A stretch of 64,000 nucleotides of DNA, taken from NCBI RefSeq assembly GCF_001902295.1, contig NZ_CP018335.1, positions 3,658,001 to 3,722,000 of the forward strand, read 5' to 3'. Both the position numbers and the translations under genes were made by a program. Under the pieces are notes generated by a model, which was not told the DNA's origin, made no database searches, and saw only the letters and a program-made list of their open reading frames with translations. The stretch is from Clostridium kluyveri (GTDB taxonomy: Bacteria > Bacillota > Clostridia > Clostridiales > Clostridiaceae). Positions within the stretch are counted from its first letter, which is position 1. Each line of letters begins with the position of its first letter. This document shows positions 45,192 to 53,301 of the stretch, one piece after another.

Positions 45192-45390
45192 AACTTAATA
45201 CACTACGTGTTATGGTTCAACCCATTAAGTACAGAACTTATAAAATTTAAATACAATTCTTGTTAAGGTTCAACCAATGTAAAATAGCTAATTCTTATTT
45301 TTATTATATATCTTTAGGTATTGAAAATAAAGGATTTTATAAAAATTTTTCCAAGCAATTTTATTTTCTACGTTTGGTAAATATAAAATG

Positions 45391-45492
45391 TTTAAAGTTG
45401 GGTATAATGGTTAATGTCATAAGAATACTTTAAAGTCACTCATTATTGTTCTAATTGGTGAAAGCCCTGGGGTTTGACCCTGGGGCTTTTTG
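45391..45492 (+). ncRNA. Promoter-plus-terminator element A (possible small RNA), left of the R-M cassette
   Basis: Contains TTGGGTATAATggTTAAtG (TATAAT at 45403-45408), about 50 bases of non-coding sequence and a strong terminator at 45462-45491 (12-bp stem AAGCCCTGGGGT / ACCCTGGGGCTT followed by TTTT). A related element lies at 49289-49397 in the same orientation. A short transcript is inferred; no RNA family was recognised. Confidence 0.4.
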
Positions 45493-45516
45493 TGGGCTTA
45501 ATTTAAAATTAATTAC

Positions 45517-46611
45517 TTATGACTTTAATTTACTTTCTTGATTATGTTTTGGCAAAGTAGCAACTCTGTGTTTTGATACTAAATAATCTAAGTATACGTG
45601 AATCTGCTTTTTCTCAATTTTTTTTATGTATTTTTCCATATATTCATAGTCCGGATTACTTTTTTCATCTATTGGAAGAAGAATCTTTTCTTTTCTAATT
45701 CTGTTGTCATTTATTTCTCTATTAAAACTATACTTTTTTGATAAACGAGTTAAAATAGTTGCAATAAACAAATAAATATACTTATTATATAATGGATTTT
45801 CAAGTTTTGTAACATGGTCGCTAGCAACAAATTTAAATGGTTGAAAAAAGCATGCCCCAACACTGCCACTATTAGCTAATGTTAAACAACTTGAAAAGAT
45901 ACGAACATTTTCCTTATTACTAACAAAGTCATCCACACCATTATTCATTGCAGTTGATGAAACATAAGGTACTGTTCCTTTTAAATGATCTCCATTTTTC
46001 AGTCGTTTACCACGTTGTATATTGGAAAATATATCTTTTATGTAAAATTCTTTCCATCGCTTATGAGGACAGGGCACCATATCTTTTTCTGAATAGTCTT
46101 TTTTAAGATAAGCTATGTATTTTTTTAATAAGATCTGTTCTTTCTTTCTCATATATTGTTCCATAAAAGCCCAATTAGCATTGCCAGAAGCATCCGCTGG
46201 AAGCAAAATAACCTGTTTCTTCAATCTTGTGGAATTAATCGTATAAGAATATGAATACTTACTTTTATGCATTTTTAAACTTTGTACAACAAATAACAAG
46301 GCGTTTTTCGATATTTTCTTTCTTGGATTCAAAATATTCACTTTAGTTCCCGTAAAAAAAGGAAAAACTTGAACAAAAGGTTCAGCAGTTTCATTTCCAA
46401 TAGTGATTACAGGAAAATGATTGTTTAAATACTCTTTAGAATAATCGATGAATCCATCCAAACCATTATTGCTTTCTTTTCTAGTAATATACGCAACAGA
46501 ACCTGTTAACCTATTTATTTTATTACCATCAATATTTTTGCCAATTTTTACTTGAAACAAATCTTCAATTTTAAATTCTTTCCATTTTATTTCGTTAAGA
46601 TTACACTCCAT
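45517..46611 (-). CDS. R-M specificity subunit with two target recognition domains (BcgIB/HsdS-like)
   Basis: 364 residues from the ATG at 46611, which overlaps the stop of the upstream subunit as TGATG, indicating translational coupling. The protein is an internal duplication: each half begins with the same motif, WKEFKIEDLFQVKIGKNI near residue 8 and WKEFYIKDIFSNIQRGKRL near residue 188, followed by a recognition domain and a closing helix. This is the two-TRD layout of Type I HsdS and of BcgIB (341 residues), which read a split recognition site. It would guide the partner at 46611-48533 to DNA. No separate HsdR gene is present. Confidence 0.85.
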   Translation of the reverse strand: MECNLNEIKWKEFKIEDLFQVKIGKNIDGNKINRLTGSVAYITRKESNNGLDGFIDYSKEYLNNHFPVITIGNETAEPFVQVFPFFTGTKVNILNPRKKISKNALLFVVQSLKMHKSKYSYSYTINSTRLKKQVILLPADASGNANWAFMEQYMRKKEQILLKKYIAYLKKDYSEKDMVPCPHKRWKEFYIKDIFSNIQRGKRLKNGDHLKGTVPYVSSTAMNNGVDDFVSNKENVRIFSSCLTLANSGSVGACFFQPFKFVASDHVTKLENPLYNKYIYLFIATILTRLSKKYSFNREINDNRIRKEKILLPIDEKSNPDYEYMEKYIKKIEKKQIHVYLDYLVSKHRVATLPKHNQESKLKS

Positions 46612-48533
46612 CAGCAATTTTCACCTTCTTTAAATAAATATCCTTTTCCATGGATAATCATATTAAACTCAAATGTCAGATAATCCACCATAGTTTTTTC
46701 AAAATCCTCTTCTTTAGGAATTTCATCGTTGAAATAATAAAAAGAATGCAGCCACTCATCATCAGCTTCTATCGTAGTTTTGACCATAAATTTACTTTCG
46801 GCTGGTGCATCATGGAGCCAGCATGAAAGCAAATGAGTTCTTTTTTCTTTTGCTCTTTCAGTTTCAACTAACCCAACGTGTTTATTTACAACAAATCCAT
46901 CATCTTCAAAATTAATAAACTTACAGTACTTCTCTTTCGGATGTGTTTTATACGCAGTAAAAACAGCTATACAAGGATTTGTTCCAATACGGTAAAATGT
47001 TTCCTTATTTAGTGTAATGACTCCCTCCAGCGTATGTTTTTTCAAAATCTCTTGTTTTATCTTCTTGTCTTCTTTCGTTTTCCCCACCATTGTAGATTGA
47101 GGAACAATGACTACACATCGGGCTTCATCATCCATACTATCAAGTAGATGTTTAATAAAATGTATTTCTGACAAATGCATAGTATCCTTTCCTTTTGCCT
47201 GTGAATATGGAGGATTCATGAAACCAACAGTATATTTATTCTCTCGTAGCTTTTCGGAATCCCTTTTTAAAAAATCGTCGCAAATCAAATTACTTTTACC
47301 GTCACCTCGAAGGATCATATTTGTAGTAGCTATAGAAAACATATCTTCCCTAATTTCAATTCCATGAATTTGTTCTTTCTGAATGTGTTCTTTTTCCTCA
47401 TCAGAATATGCCTTTTCAAGCATATAATGCATAGCTGCAATCAAAAAACCGCCCGTTCCACAGCAAGGGTCAAAAATAACATCTGTAGGCCTAATATCCA
47501 CAAGTTCACAAAACAGTTCCGTAATATGTTTTGGGGTTAATACCACACCAAGTGATTGACCGTCACCACCACTATAGCGAATAAACTCACCATAAAAGCG
47601 ACCCAATACATCTTCTGGTGTATTACTTACCGCAGAAGAAACAACGTTCTTCTGTAAGAATTCAGTAAAATAGCATAATGGGGTCTTTCCCAACTTATAA
47701 TTTTTATCAATAAGCCTATCATCTATTTGGTTCAATATAGTTCTATCTTTAATGACTGTAAATTGATTTAAAATTTTTTCTTTCTTTGTTTCTGGCTGCA
47801 CTTCTACCCTTGTAATATGGGTGGAAAGCGCATCGTATATTTTTTGACCATCTGTCTTTAGAGTATCTCCATTTAATGAATTAATGGAAAAAGAATTTTC
47901 TCTCAAGGCTAATAGAATAGCAGAAACAACAAGAGGCTTCTCAGAATCACCGAGTTGTCCGTAATTTCTCAGTGCTTCATGTAACTCGGAAGATTTCTTT
48001 AAGATATCTTCAAGCTCTAACGTTTCCTGAGGTATTTCACCAAGAACTTGTTCTTTATAGTAACGATCAATGTTTTCATCAGAAAAATTTTTAAAATTTT
48101 CAACTTCATTAAGAACTGTATATCCTCCTGCATCTACATACATTGGTTGAATTTTATGATGTTTTTTATCACCAGAACAGCCAAATGCGAATATTTTTTT
48201 AAAACTAGTCTTGTCCAAAATTACTCGTGCATAATGTAATGCACCATTTAAGGCATAGTTTATAATAGCTGATTTATCTTCAGAAAGAATTTGTTGTTCT
48301 TTATCATTATATAATACTTGTTTTTCTACATCTGCTTTATCTTCCACTACAATGATAAAGTCTTTAGACCACCCCACGAATTCAGGAAAACCTACGTGTC
48401 CGCTTTTTTTCTTCGAAGCCGTTTTCAAAGCCAACTGTATTTCTCTTAAACTACTCCCATTAGGGGTGTATTCTATCCCAGCTTCTTTTAATAAATTCCC
48501 AATAAAAAAGTCAGTAATTCTTTCATTAGTCAC
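46611..48533 (-). CDS. Nuclease-methylase fusion subunit of a BcgI-like Type IIB R-M system
   Basis: About 640 residues. The N-terminal 120 residues contain DFIIVVEDKAD, a D-(x)n-ExK pattern of PD-(D/E)xK nucleases, placed as in BcgIA. A helical linker leads to an N6-adenine methylase domain with motif I FDPCCGTGGFLIAAM and motif IV NPPY. Length and partner size match BcgIA (637 residues) with BcgIB. Such enzymes cut DNA on both sides of a bipartite site and methylate it. ATG codons at 48548 and 48539 are too close to GGAGG; the GTG at 48533 is better spaced. Overlaps the regulator gene by 8 bp. Confidence 0.82.
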   Translation of the reverse strand: MTNERITDFFIGNLLKEAGIEYTPNGSSLREIQLALKTASKKKSGHVGFPEFVGWSKDFIIVVEDKADVEKQVLYNDKEQQILSEDKSAIINYALNGALHYARVILDKTSFKKIFAFGCSGDKKHHKIQPMYVDAGGYTVLNEVENFKNFSDENIDRYYKEQVLGEIPQETLELEDILKKSSELHEALRNYGQLGDSEKPLVVSAILLALRENSFSINSLNGDTLKTDGQKIYDALSTHITRVEVQPETKKEKILNQFTVIKDRTILNQIDDRLIDKNYKLGKTPLCYFTEFLQKNVVSSAVSNTPEDVLGRFYGEFIRYSGGDGQSLGVVLTPKHITELFCELVDIRPTDVIFDPCCGTGGFLIAAMHYMLEKAYSDEEKEHIQKEQIHGIEIREDMFSIATTNMILRGDGKSNLICDDFLKRDSEKLRENKYTVGFMNPPYSQAKGKDTMHLSEIHFIKHLLDSMDDEARCVVIVPQSTMVGKTKEDKKIKQEILKKHTLEGVITLNKETFYRIGTNPCIAVFTAYKTHPKEKYCKFINFEDDGFVVNKHVGLVETERAKEKRTHLLSCWLHDAPAESKFMVKTTIEADDEWLHSFYYFNDEIPKEEDFEKTMVDYLTFEFNMIIHGKGYLFKEGENC

Positions 48534-48888
48534 TCTCATTTCCTCCATCTATAAACAGATGCGTATAGTCAATTTTTTTTCTTATTTCTTCACGATGTTT
48601 TCCATTTCTAAGGTACATAGCTATATCGGCAGGTACTTCACTCCTTTTCTTTGCTGCGAGTTCAAAAAAATTTATTTTATCTTTTTGTCTTGGTTTAAGC
48701 AACTTAATCATTTTAAATTGCATATCAGGAGCAGGTGGAGATACCCTGCCATTTAACACATCAAAAAGATATGTCTTCGTAATACCTATTTGTTCCTGAA
48801 AAGCAGTTTTTGTCAACCCTGCATGTTCAATCATTAAAGACAACAACTCGCCAAAAGAACCTTGCTCATATGTTTTTTTACGTGGCAA
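48526..48888 (-). CDS. XRE-type HTH regulator of the R-M cassette
   Basis: 120 residues from a TTG with GGGAGG upstream. The HTH is at about 12-60: FGELLSLMIEHAGLTKTAFQEQIGITKTYLFDVLNGRVSPPAPD. The helical C-terminus contains INFFELAAKKRSEVPADIAMYL, a feature of XRE proteins found beside mobile and defence genes. It is the first gene of the three-gene cassette and overlaps the nuclease-methylase gene, so it probably controls R-M timing in the manner of C proteins. That role is inferred from position. Confidence 0.78.
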   Translation of the reverse strand: MPRKKTYEQGSFGELLSLMIEHAGLTKTAFQEQIGITKTYLFDVLNGRVSPPAPDMQFKMIKLLKPRQKDKINFFELAAKKRSEVPADIAMYLRNGKHREEIRKKIDYTHLFIDGGNESD

Positions 48889-49517
48889 ATTATCGCCTCC
48901 CTTATATAATTAGTTAACTTACTAACATACTATAGTAAATTGGTTAAAAATGCAATATTCAAATATGTTTATTACACAAAAATAAACCCCAGAATGCCCC
49001 AGGGTTCGCCATCTTCCTAATATTCTTAATAATCAGTTCACTATAAGTATGTTCTTTGCCCTTGTATTTACCACAAGATTATGATTTCTCTTAACCTCAT
49101 CTACGTACTTTCAAAAAAATAGTATGATTGGTTGATAATCATACTATTTGGAGTGTTGATTTAAAAAATTAAACTTTTTAGGTTGTGAAAAATTAATTAA
49201 GGGGGTTAGCCTTATAAGTATATACTATATGATTTTATAGGATATGTAAATGGTTTCAAGGCATAAAGCTTTCTTTTGTTTTGAATTTATTGAATTGGGT
49301 ATAATAATTAACGCTTACAAAACTACTATGTTATCTCTTTAATATCGTTTCAATATGTTTTAATTCATGAAAGCTCTGGTGCTGCCAGGGCTTTTATTAT
49401 AGAAATTTACTTCTAAGGTTAAGAGATGTATTAGGAAAAAATCAAAACATAAACATTCCAAATAACAGTTTTTTGAATAGTATACTATTGTGAAAAAAAT
49501 TTTATTGGAGGCTTTTC
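48889..49517. other. Spacer between the R-M cassette and the Met-rich gene
   Basis: No coding frame is supported. It holds a weak hairpin near 48983-49008 reading toward the cassette, a perfect 13-bp inverted repeat AAATAGTATGATT (49117-49129) / AATCATACTATTT (49137-49149) followed on the minus strand by seven T residues (a minus-strand terminator), and element B at 49289-49397. Confidence 0.6.
49289..49397 (+). ncRNA. Promoter-plus-terminator element B (possible small RNA), right of the R-M cassette
   Basis: TTGGGTATAATaaTTAAcG (TATAAT at 49300-49305), about 60 bases, then the hairpin AAAGCTCTGG (49370-49379) / CCAGGGCTTT (49385-49394). It shares its promoter-like block and the AATTxxTGAAAGCxCTGG terminator start with element A at 45391-45492, in the same orientation. 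Confidence 0.4.
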
Positions 49518-49925
49518 ATGTATAAATACATGTATCCACCATTAGAAACAACACCACCAATGTGTTGTTTCTGTATGATGGCTAACAGAACTATGTATCC
49601 ACCTGTTATGTGCAAGGAACCTAAACCTTTATTCAAGGGGGAAGAAAAATTTAAAGAAAACAAAATTAATAAAGGAAGTACAATGCCCTCTATGGAGAAG
49701 AAACCAGGCATGAAACAAGAAATGCCGGATATGATGGATATGTCAAAAAAAGATATGGAAAAAATGAAATCAGATGTACAAGAAATTGTAATGATGTTCG
49801 AGCAGCACCATCCCGATATATTAAAGACATTAACAAACTGCGGCATGTCAATAAATCAAGCAAGAGAATATTTAAGTAGAATTGTTGGAATGTCCCTTAT
49901 GCATCATATGATGCATCAAGTATAA
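49518..49925 (+). CDS. Methionine-rich small protein of unknown function
   Basis: 135 residues with 23 methionines (17%). The N-terminal 35 residues contain MYPP repeats and a CCFCMMANRTMYPPVMC cluster. A charged, Met/Lys-rich linker follows, and the C-terminal 60 residues look helical (MEKMKSDVQEIVMMFEQHH, INQAREYLSRIVGMSLMHHMMHQV). Met, Cys and His enrichment can indicate copper handling or a spore structural protein; neither is shown. GGAGG precedes the ATG. It points toward the convergent prophage and may be a host gene at the prophage border. Confidence 0.6.
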   Translation: MYKYMYPPLETTPPMCCFCMMANRTMYPPVMCKEPKPLFKGEEKFKENKINKGSTMPSMEKKPGMKQEMPDMMDMSKKDMEKMKSDVQEIVMMFEQHHPDILKTLTNCGMSINQAREYLSRIVGMSLMHHMMHQV

Positions 49926-49949
49926 AGTTTAAATACTAAAGAAATTTAT

Positions 49950-50002
49950 AAAAAGTGCTCAACTGCACTCTTTGCAAAATATAGTGGCTGTTAAGGCCAC
50001 TA
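49950..50002 (-). terminator. Two hairpins ending the prophage late transcript
   Basis: On the minus strand, TAGTGGC / GCCACTA (49982-50002) is followed by AAAGAGTGC / GCACTTT plus TTT (49950-49974). They stand just beyond the last prophage frame and converge with the Met-rich gene. Confidence 0.6.
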
Positions 50003-50005
50003 AAA

Positions 50006-50628
50006 TTAATTCTGTGCTACTTCAGGGATAGTATTTTCTGCTGCTTTATCCTCTGCATTTATGACAGCTACGGAAGTATCTATATTCTGTACAGCACCTG
50101 CAGCACTCTGTATACTAGCAATAGTCTGCTTCAATTGAGTATTTTCAGCTTGTGCTGCCGCCAAATCCTGTTGTACCTTTGTAATTTGTGTATCCTTTTC
50201 GGACTCTGTAGGACCGCATGTCCAAGTCATTTACTGCTTCCTGTATAAAATCAGAGATAAGTTTTTTCTGGTTAAGCGTAGGTTCTACATTAATTTCTTT
50301 AAGTGCAGCATATACGGTATTTTGTGCTGCATTAAACTTTTCTTCATTTGTAGCGAGGCTTCCAGCATGAGCTAGTTGTTCAGCTGCTTTTACTCCGGCT
50401 ACTGCCTTTTTTTCTATCCAGTCTACTAAAGTTGCACCGGGTTTCAGTGCTGGAATAGTTTTGCCAATTGTATAAGTGGTTCTGTTCCTTCTAAGATATT
50501 TTCTGTAGTATCCAATACTTTCTCAGTATCAATGCCTTTCTTCTTTAGATATGGCACTAATCCAAAATAACTCCAATTACACCGACTAAAACCCCGCCTA
50601 CTGCTACAACATCATTTATATTTATCAT
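50006..50628 (-). pseudogene. Phage holin, LLH family, broken by frameshifts
   Basis: From the ATG at 50628 (AGGAGG upstream) the frame reads MINI..DVVAVGGVLVGVIG, a membrane segment, then hits a stop at 50557. Shifting one base near an A-run (50564-50567) continues as LKKKGIDTEKVLDTTENI. A second shift at a T-run (50459-50462) continues IPALKPGATLVDWIEKKAVA and GVKAAEQLAHAGSL, the hallmark of LLH-type holins. A third shift near 50220 leads into the 74-codon coiled-coil end (DTQITKVQQDLAAAQAENTQ). Each of the first two is repaired by adding one base. The intact protein would be a small membrane protein with a long cytoplasmic tail. It may be a true pseudogene or reflect homopolymer sequence errors. 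Confidence 0.75.
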
Positions 50629-50656
50629 TTTTATTGCCTCCTATTTTTTTATTAAG

Positions 50657-51064
50657 CTAAACAGCTTTATACAAAATTTCTATATCCCTATTGAAATTTT
50701 GTATATTTTTAATTTTGTAACCATACCGCATTAGCCATTTATACACATTTTTTAATCTATCACTAGCTCCTATTATTTGAATTTCACAGTTATGCACTGT
50801 TTTTTCTAAATTTTTCAATTCTTTTAAGGCTATTATAAATGGTTCTAATCCTGCCTTTCTTCCTGTACATTTTCCAAACAATATCTTAGGGCTTTTTTCA
50901 GTCTTACAAAAGCAGTCATTACATTGTCGTTTAGTATTGCCTATAACAATACTCATGTACCAAATATTGCTTTTATTACTACTAACATAACTGAACACTA
51001 CTTTAAGCCACTGACCATTTTTTAATTTAAAAAATTTGCCCATAGGTCTTCCATTTACCTCCAT
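50657..51064 (-). CDS. Prophage protein of unknown function
   Basis: 135 residues (from the ATG at 51064; no clear ribosome binding site precedes it, and an internal ATG at 51043 is an alternative). Alpha/beta pattern with WLKVVFSYVSSNKSNIWYMSIVIG, a CNDCFCK cluster, LFGKCTGRKAGLEPFIIALKELKN and IIGASDRLKNVYKWLMRYGY. The last segments resemble an acyltransferase-like or recombination accessory fold, but I cannot assign a family. It lies between the endolysin and the broken holin, so it is a lysis-end accessory gene or a moron. Confidence 0.55.
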   Translation of the reverse strand: MEVNGRPMGKFFKLKNGQWLKVVFSYVSSNKSNIWYMSIVIGNTKRQCNDCFCKTEKSPKILFGKCTGRKAGLEPFIIALKELKNLEKTVHNCEIQIIGASDRLKNVYKWLMRYGYKIKNIQNFNRDIEILYKAV

Positions 51065-51075
51065 AATTTATAATC

Positions 51076-51100
51076 TAAAAAGAGAGCCTTTCAGCTCCTA
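51076..51100 (-). terminator. Small terminator within the prophage lysis end
   Basis: Minus strand AGGAGC / GCTCTC-type short stem followed by CTTTTTAG, downstream of the 79-codon gene. Confidence 0.45.
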
Positions 51101-51129
51101 ATTTATTTACTTTATATTGCATATAATTT

Positions 51130-51369
51130 TTAAACCTCAGATACCCCTTTTGCTCTCATGTCATTAAAAATCCTAAGTGCTGCTCTGCAAGTTTCTAAGC
51201 TTCTGGTTGTATAAACGTATATTTTATCAGTTGTTGATATTGGTTGTCCAAGTGCCTTGATTCCATCCCAGTCTTTATTTATGTCATTCACTGTCTTGAT
51301 TGACCGCAAATTGTCTTCATATGCTTTTATATGGCTTTCCATATTTTCAATAGCTTTTTTTATATCCAA
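51130..51369 (-). CDS. Small prophage protein of unknown function
   Basis: 79 residues from a TTG with GGAAGTGA upstream. Mostly helical: MDIKKAIENMESHIKAYEDNLRSI at the start and TRSLETCRAALRIFNDMRAKG at the end, with KDWDGIKALGQP between. Located between endolysin and the 135-residue gene on the prophage strand. No family recognised. Confidence 0.5.
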   Translation of the reverse strand: MDIKKAIENMESHIKAYEDNLRSIKTVNDINKDWDGIKALGQPISTTDKIYVYTTRSLETCRAALRIFNDMRAKGVSEV

Positions 51370-51443
51370 AACGTCACTTCCTTTGTACTATGCCTCGTGA
51401 AAATATTTCTAGTTATTCAAAAATATACTCCATGTCTCAGGTC

Positions 51444-52328
51444 TTAAAATCCATCCGTTGGTCTTTCCCAGTTCTTCTGGAGTTCAGTTACTGCTTGGAA
51501 AGTTGGTTCGTCATACAACATTTGAGTATAGGAATTTTCTTTTAGATAGCCATATTGTTCTAGTTTCTGTTGAAGCCATAAAACTACATTGGACTTGTGG
51601 CCTTTAACAATAATATCCTGTATTCCTTTCAATGCTGCCATAGTTGCTGAACCTGCTATTCCATCTACTTCTAATTTAGCGTTATAGTCTATGTTCAAAT
51701 TATATTGTAGTGCTTTAATTTGCTCTATAAGTGGATCTGGTTTTACTGGTTCACCTGTAGCAATGCTATTATAAAAAGGTTCTGCCATATAGTTTAAATC
51801 AAGGTATCCACTTATTCCTGGTATCTGCCCTTTTTCTGTATACTGCCATATAGCATAATCAGGCCATAATACAGTGCTTGGACTGCTTACTCCATAATGG
51901 GCCACCCACAGAGGACACTTTGTTATACTGCTATTTAAATATGCCTTTATATAACTTGGATTACAATAAATAAGTGCAGGTGCTATAGTGGCTACTATTT
52001 CTAGGAAAGCCAGACATGCTTCTGTCATATCACCGGAACATTGCTGCTCAAAATCCAATACTACAAAATCTGGTTTGGCCCCTGCCGCAATAGACTTAAA
52101 AAAGTTTGCTTCCTGGATGGCCTTAGCTATGGTTGTAAATCTGGCAAAATGATAAGCCCCGGTTATAAGTCCCAGGGCTTTAGCTTTAGCAATATTGGCA
52201 TTATAAAATTTATCTATAAAGGTACTTCCTTCTGTGGCCTTGGCTATTAAAAAATTGTGGCCGGCATTTTTAATTGAGTCTATACTAATTGAGCCATTTA
52301 AATTACTTATATCTACTCCCTTGAGCAT
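51444..52328 (-). CDS. Endolysin: GH25 lysozyme with peptidoglycan-binding domain, C-terminus frameshifted
   Basis: 294 residues. The GH25 catalytic domain (about 1-190) starts MLKGVDISNLNG, with the acidic residues in DFVVLDFEQQ and the YHFARFTT and AIWQYTEKGQIPG motifs of muramidases. A peptidoglycan-binding domain (about 200-294: LQYNLNIDYNAKLEVDGIAGSATMAALKGIQ) follows. The frame stops at TDGF*; adding one base to the A-run at 51446-51449 would continue LRPETWSIFLNN to a stop at 51409, the expected domain end. It cleaves host murein at lysis after holin release. AGGAGG precedes the ATG. Confidence 0.9.
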   Translation of the reverse strand: MLKGVDISNLNGSISIDSIKNAGHNFLIAKATEGSTFIDKFYNANIAKAKALGLITGAYHFARFTTIAKAIQEANFFKSIAAGAKPDFVVLDFEQQCSGDMTEACLAFLEIVATIAPALIYCNPSYIKAYLNSSITKCPLWVAHYGVSSPSTVLWPDYAIWQYTEKGQIPGISGYLDLNYMAEPFYNSIATGEPVKPDPLIEQIKALQYNLNIDYNAKLEVDGIAGSATMAALKGIQDIIVKGHKSNVVLWLQQKLEQYGYLKENSYTQMLYDEPTFQAVTELQKNWERPTDGF

Positions 52329-52340
52329 ATGATTTTCCTC

Positions 52341-52763
52341 CTATTTATTTTTTAATTGTTCCAGTACATTTTTCAACTTTTCAGGTACCGGAATGCCTAA
52401 TTTAACTGCATTTTCTGATATACTTATGCCCTCCATTGCCACATAAAAATATATGGCCATAGTTCTAAAAATCCACTGTTGCCCCAGAAGCCTGTCTAAA
52501 AGTACTGCCAATATTAAAATTAAAAGTATGGTAAACTTCTTTTTAAGCCCATTAAATCCCTTGGAGCTATTCAGATGCTTTTCTTTACATCCACACATAA
52601 GACCTGTAATATAGTCCAAAACCATACAGGACACTAATACTTTTATCCCCATTTCCCACCCACCAAAGCACCAGGTAAATAATGCCCCCAGCGTAGAACT
52701 TGTAAACCCTATGGCCACTAGTTTCCCTGTAAATTCTTTAAAATAACTTATAATATATTCCAC
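52341..52763 (-). CDS. Phage holin (toxin secretion/phage lysis holin family)
   Basis: 140 residues from a GTG with AAGGAGG upstream. Three or four hydrophobic helices: LVAIGFTSSTLGALFTWCFGG, MGIKVLVSCMVLDYITGLMCG, LLILILAVLLDRLLG and WIFRTMAIYFYVAMEGISI, with the conserved DYITGL and EGISISENA motifs of the TcdE/Hol44-type family. It forms the membrane lesion that frees the endolysin encoded 13 bp downstream. Confidence 0.9.
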   Translation of the reverse strand: MEYIISYFKEFTGKLVAIGFTSSTLGALFTWCFGGWEMGIKVLVSCMVLDYITGLMCGCKEKHLNSSKGFNGLKKKFTILLILILAVLLDRLLGQQWIFRTMAIYFYVAMEGISISENAVKLGIPVPEKLKNVLEQLKNK

Positions 52764-52795
52764 TTTGAGCCTCCTTGTAAGTATTTTTAAGTACT

Positions 52796-52830
52796 AAAAA
52801 AGAGTCCTGGATTTCTCCAAAACTCTTTGT
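52796..52830 (-). terminator. Hairpin upstream of the holin gene
   Basis: Minus strand AAAGAGT ... ACTCTTT followed by TTT, downstream of the 52849 gene. Confidence 0.45.
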
Positions 52831-52848
52831 ATTAAAGTTACATTAAAT

Positions 52849-53073
52849 TTAATAGTAACCGGTAGGGATCATATTGTTCTTATCAGGCATCGTTATATTA
52901 TTAATGCATGTGCCCACATTATCCTGATTATAAAATCTACAACTAGCTATTATCTTGAAAGGATAACTAGTATCAATTGACTGGTTTATCTGTTTTGACT
53001 TCTCCTGCAATTCAGTAAAGTTATCTGTAAATTTACATATGGTCCTATTTTTGCACTTCTCACATTGCCCCAC
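52849..53073 (-). CDS. Small Cys-containing prophage protein
   Basis: About 74 residues. I place the start at the GTG at 53073 because GGGAG is nine bases upstream; an ATG at 53082 directly abuts that site. The N-terminus has CEKCKNRTIC, a CxxC...C pattern as in small zinc-binding folds, then CRFYNQDNVGTC. No family recognised. Located between XkdX and the holin. Confidence 0.5.
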   Translation of the reverse strand: MGQCEKCKNRTICKFTDNFTELQEKSKQINQSIDTSYPFKIIASCRFYNQDNVGTCINNITMPDKNNMIPTGYY

Positions 53074-53103
53074 TTCTCTCATCTCCCTATTTCAAGGCAA
53101 AAT

Positions 53104-53125
53104 AAAAAAAGCTATCCCTAGCTCC
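53104..53125 (-). terminator. Terminator after xkdX
   Basis: Minus strand AGCTA GGGA TAGCT followed by seven T residues, 26 bases after the XkdX stop. Confidence 0.6.
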
Positions 53126-53150
53126 TGTTTTGCCTTGTGATTTATAAAGA

Positions 53151-53288
53151 CTATGCTATATAGTCCTGACCTGTAATTTCTTTAAATTGGTCTGCTGTTA
53201 AGTCTCCATTTGCTACAGCCCATTTTAAGTCATCTATTGTAAGATACCCTAATGTATAAAACATCTTATAAAAATCATACCCTAACAT
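53151..53288 (-). CDS. xkdX: XkdX family prophage protein
   Basis: 45 residues: MLGYDFYKMFYTLGYLTIDDL, then KWAVANGDLTADQFKEITGQ and DYIA. The core 'L..AV..G.IT..Q..EITG..Y' is the XkdX signature of PBSX-type prophages. The start has GGGAAGTGGG upstream. It follows the fibre-associated gene at 53302 as XkdX follows XkdW in PBSX. Function unknown. Confidence 0.85.
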   Translation of the reverse strand: MLGYDFYKMFYTLGYLTIDDLKWAVANGDLTADQFKEITGQDYIA

Positions 53289-53301
53289 TTTCCCACTTCC
53301 C

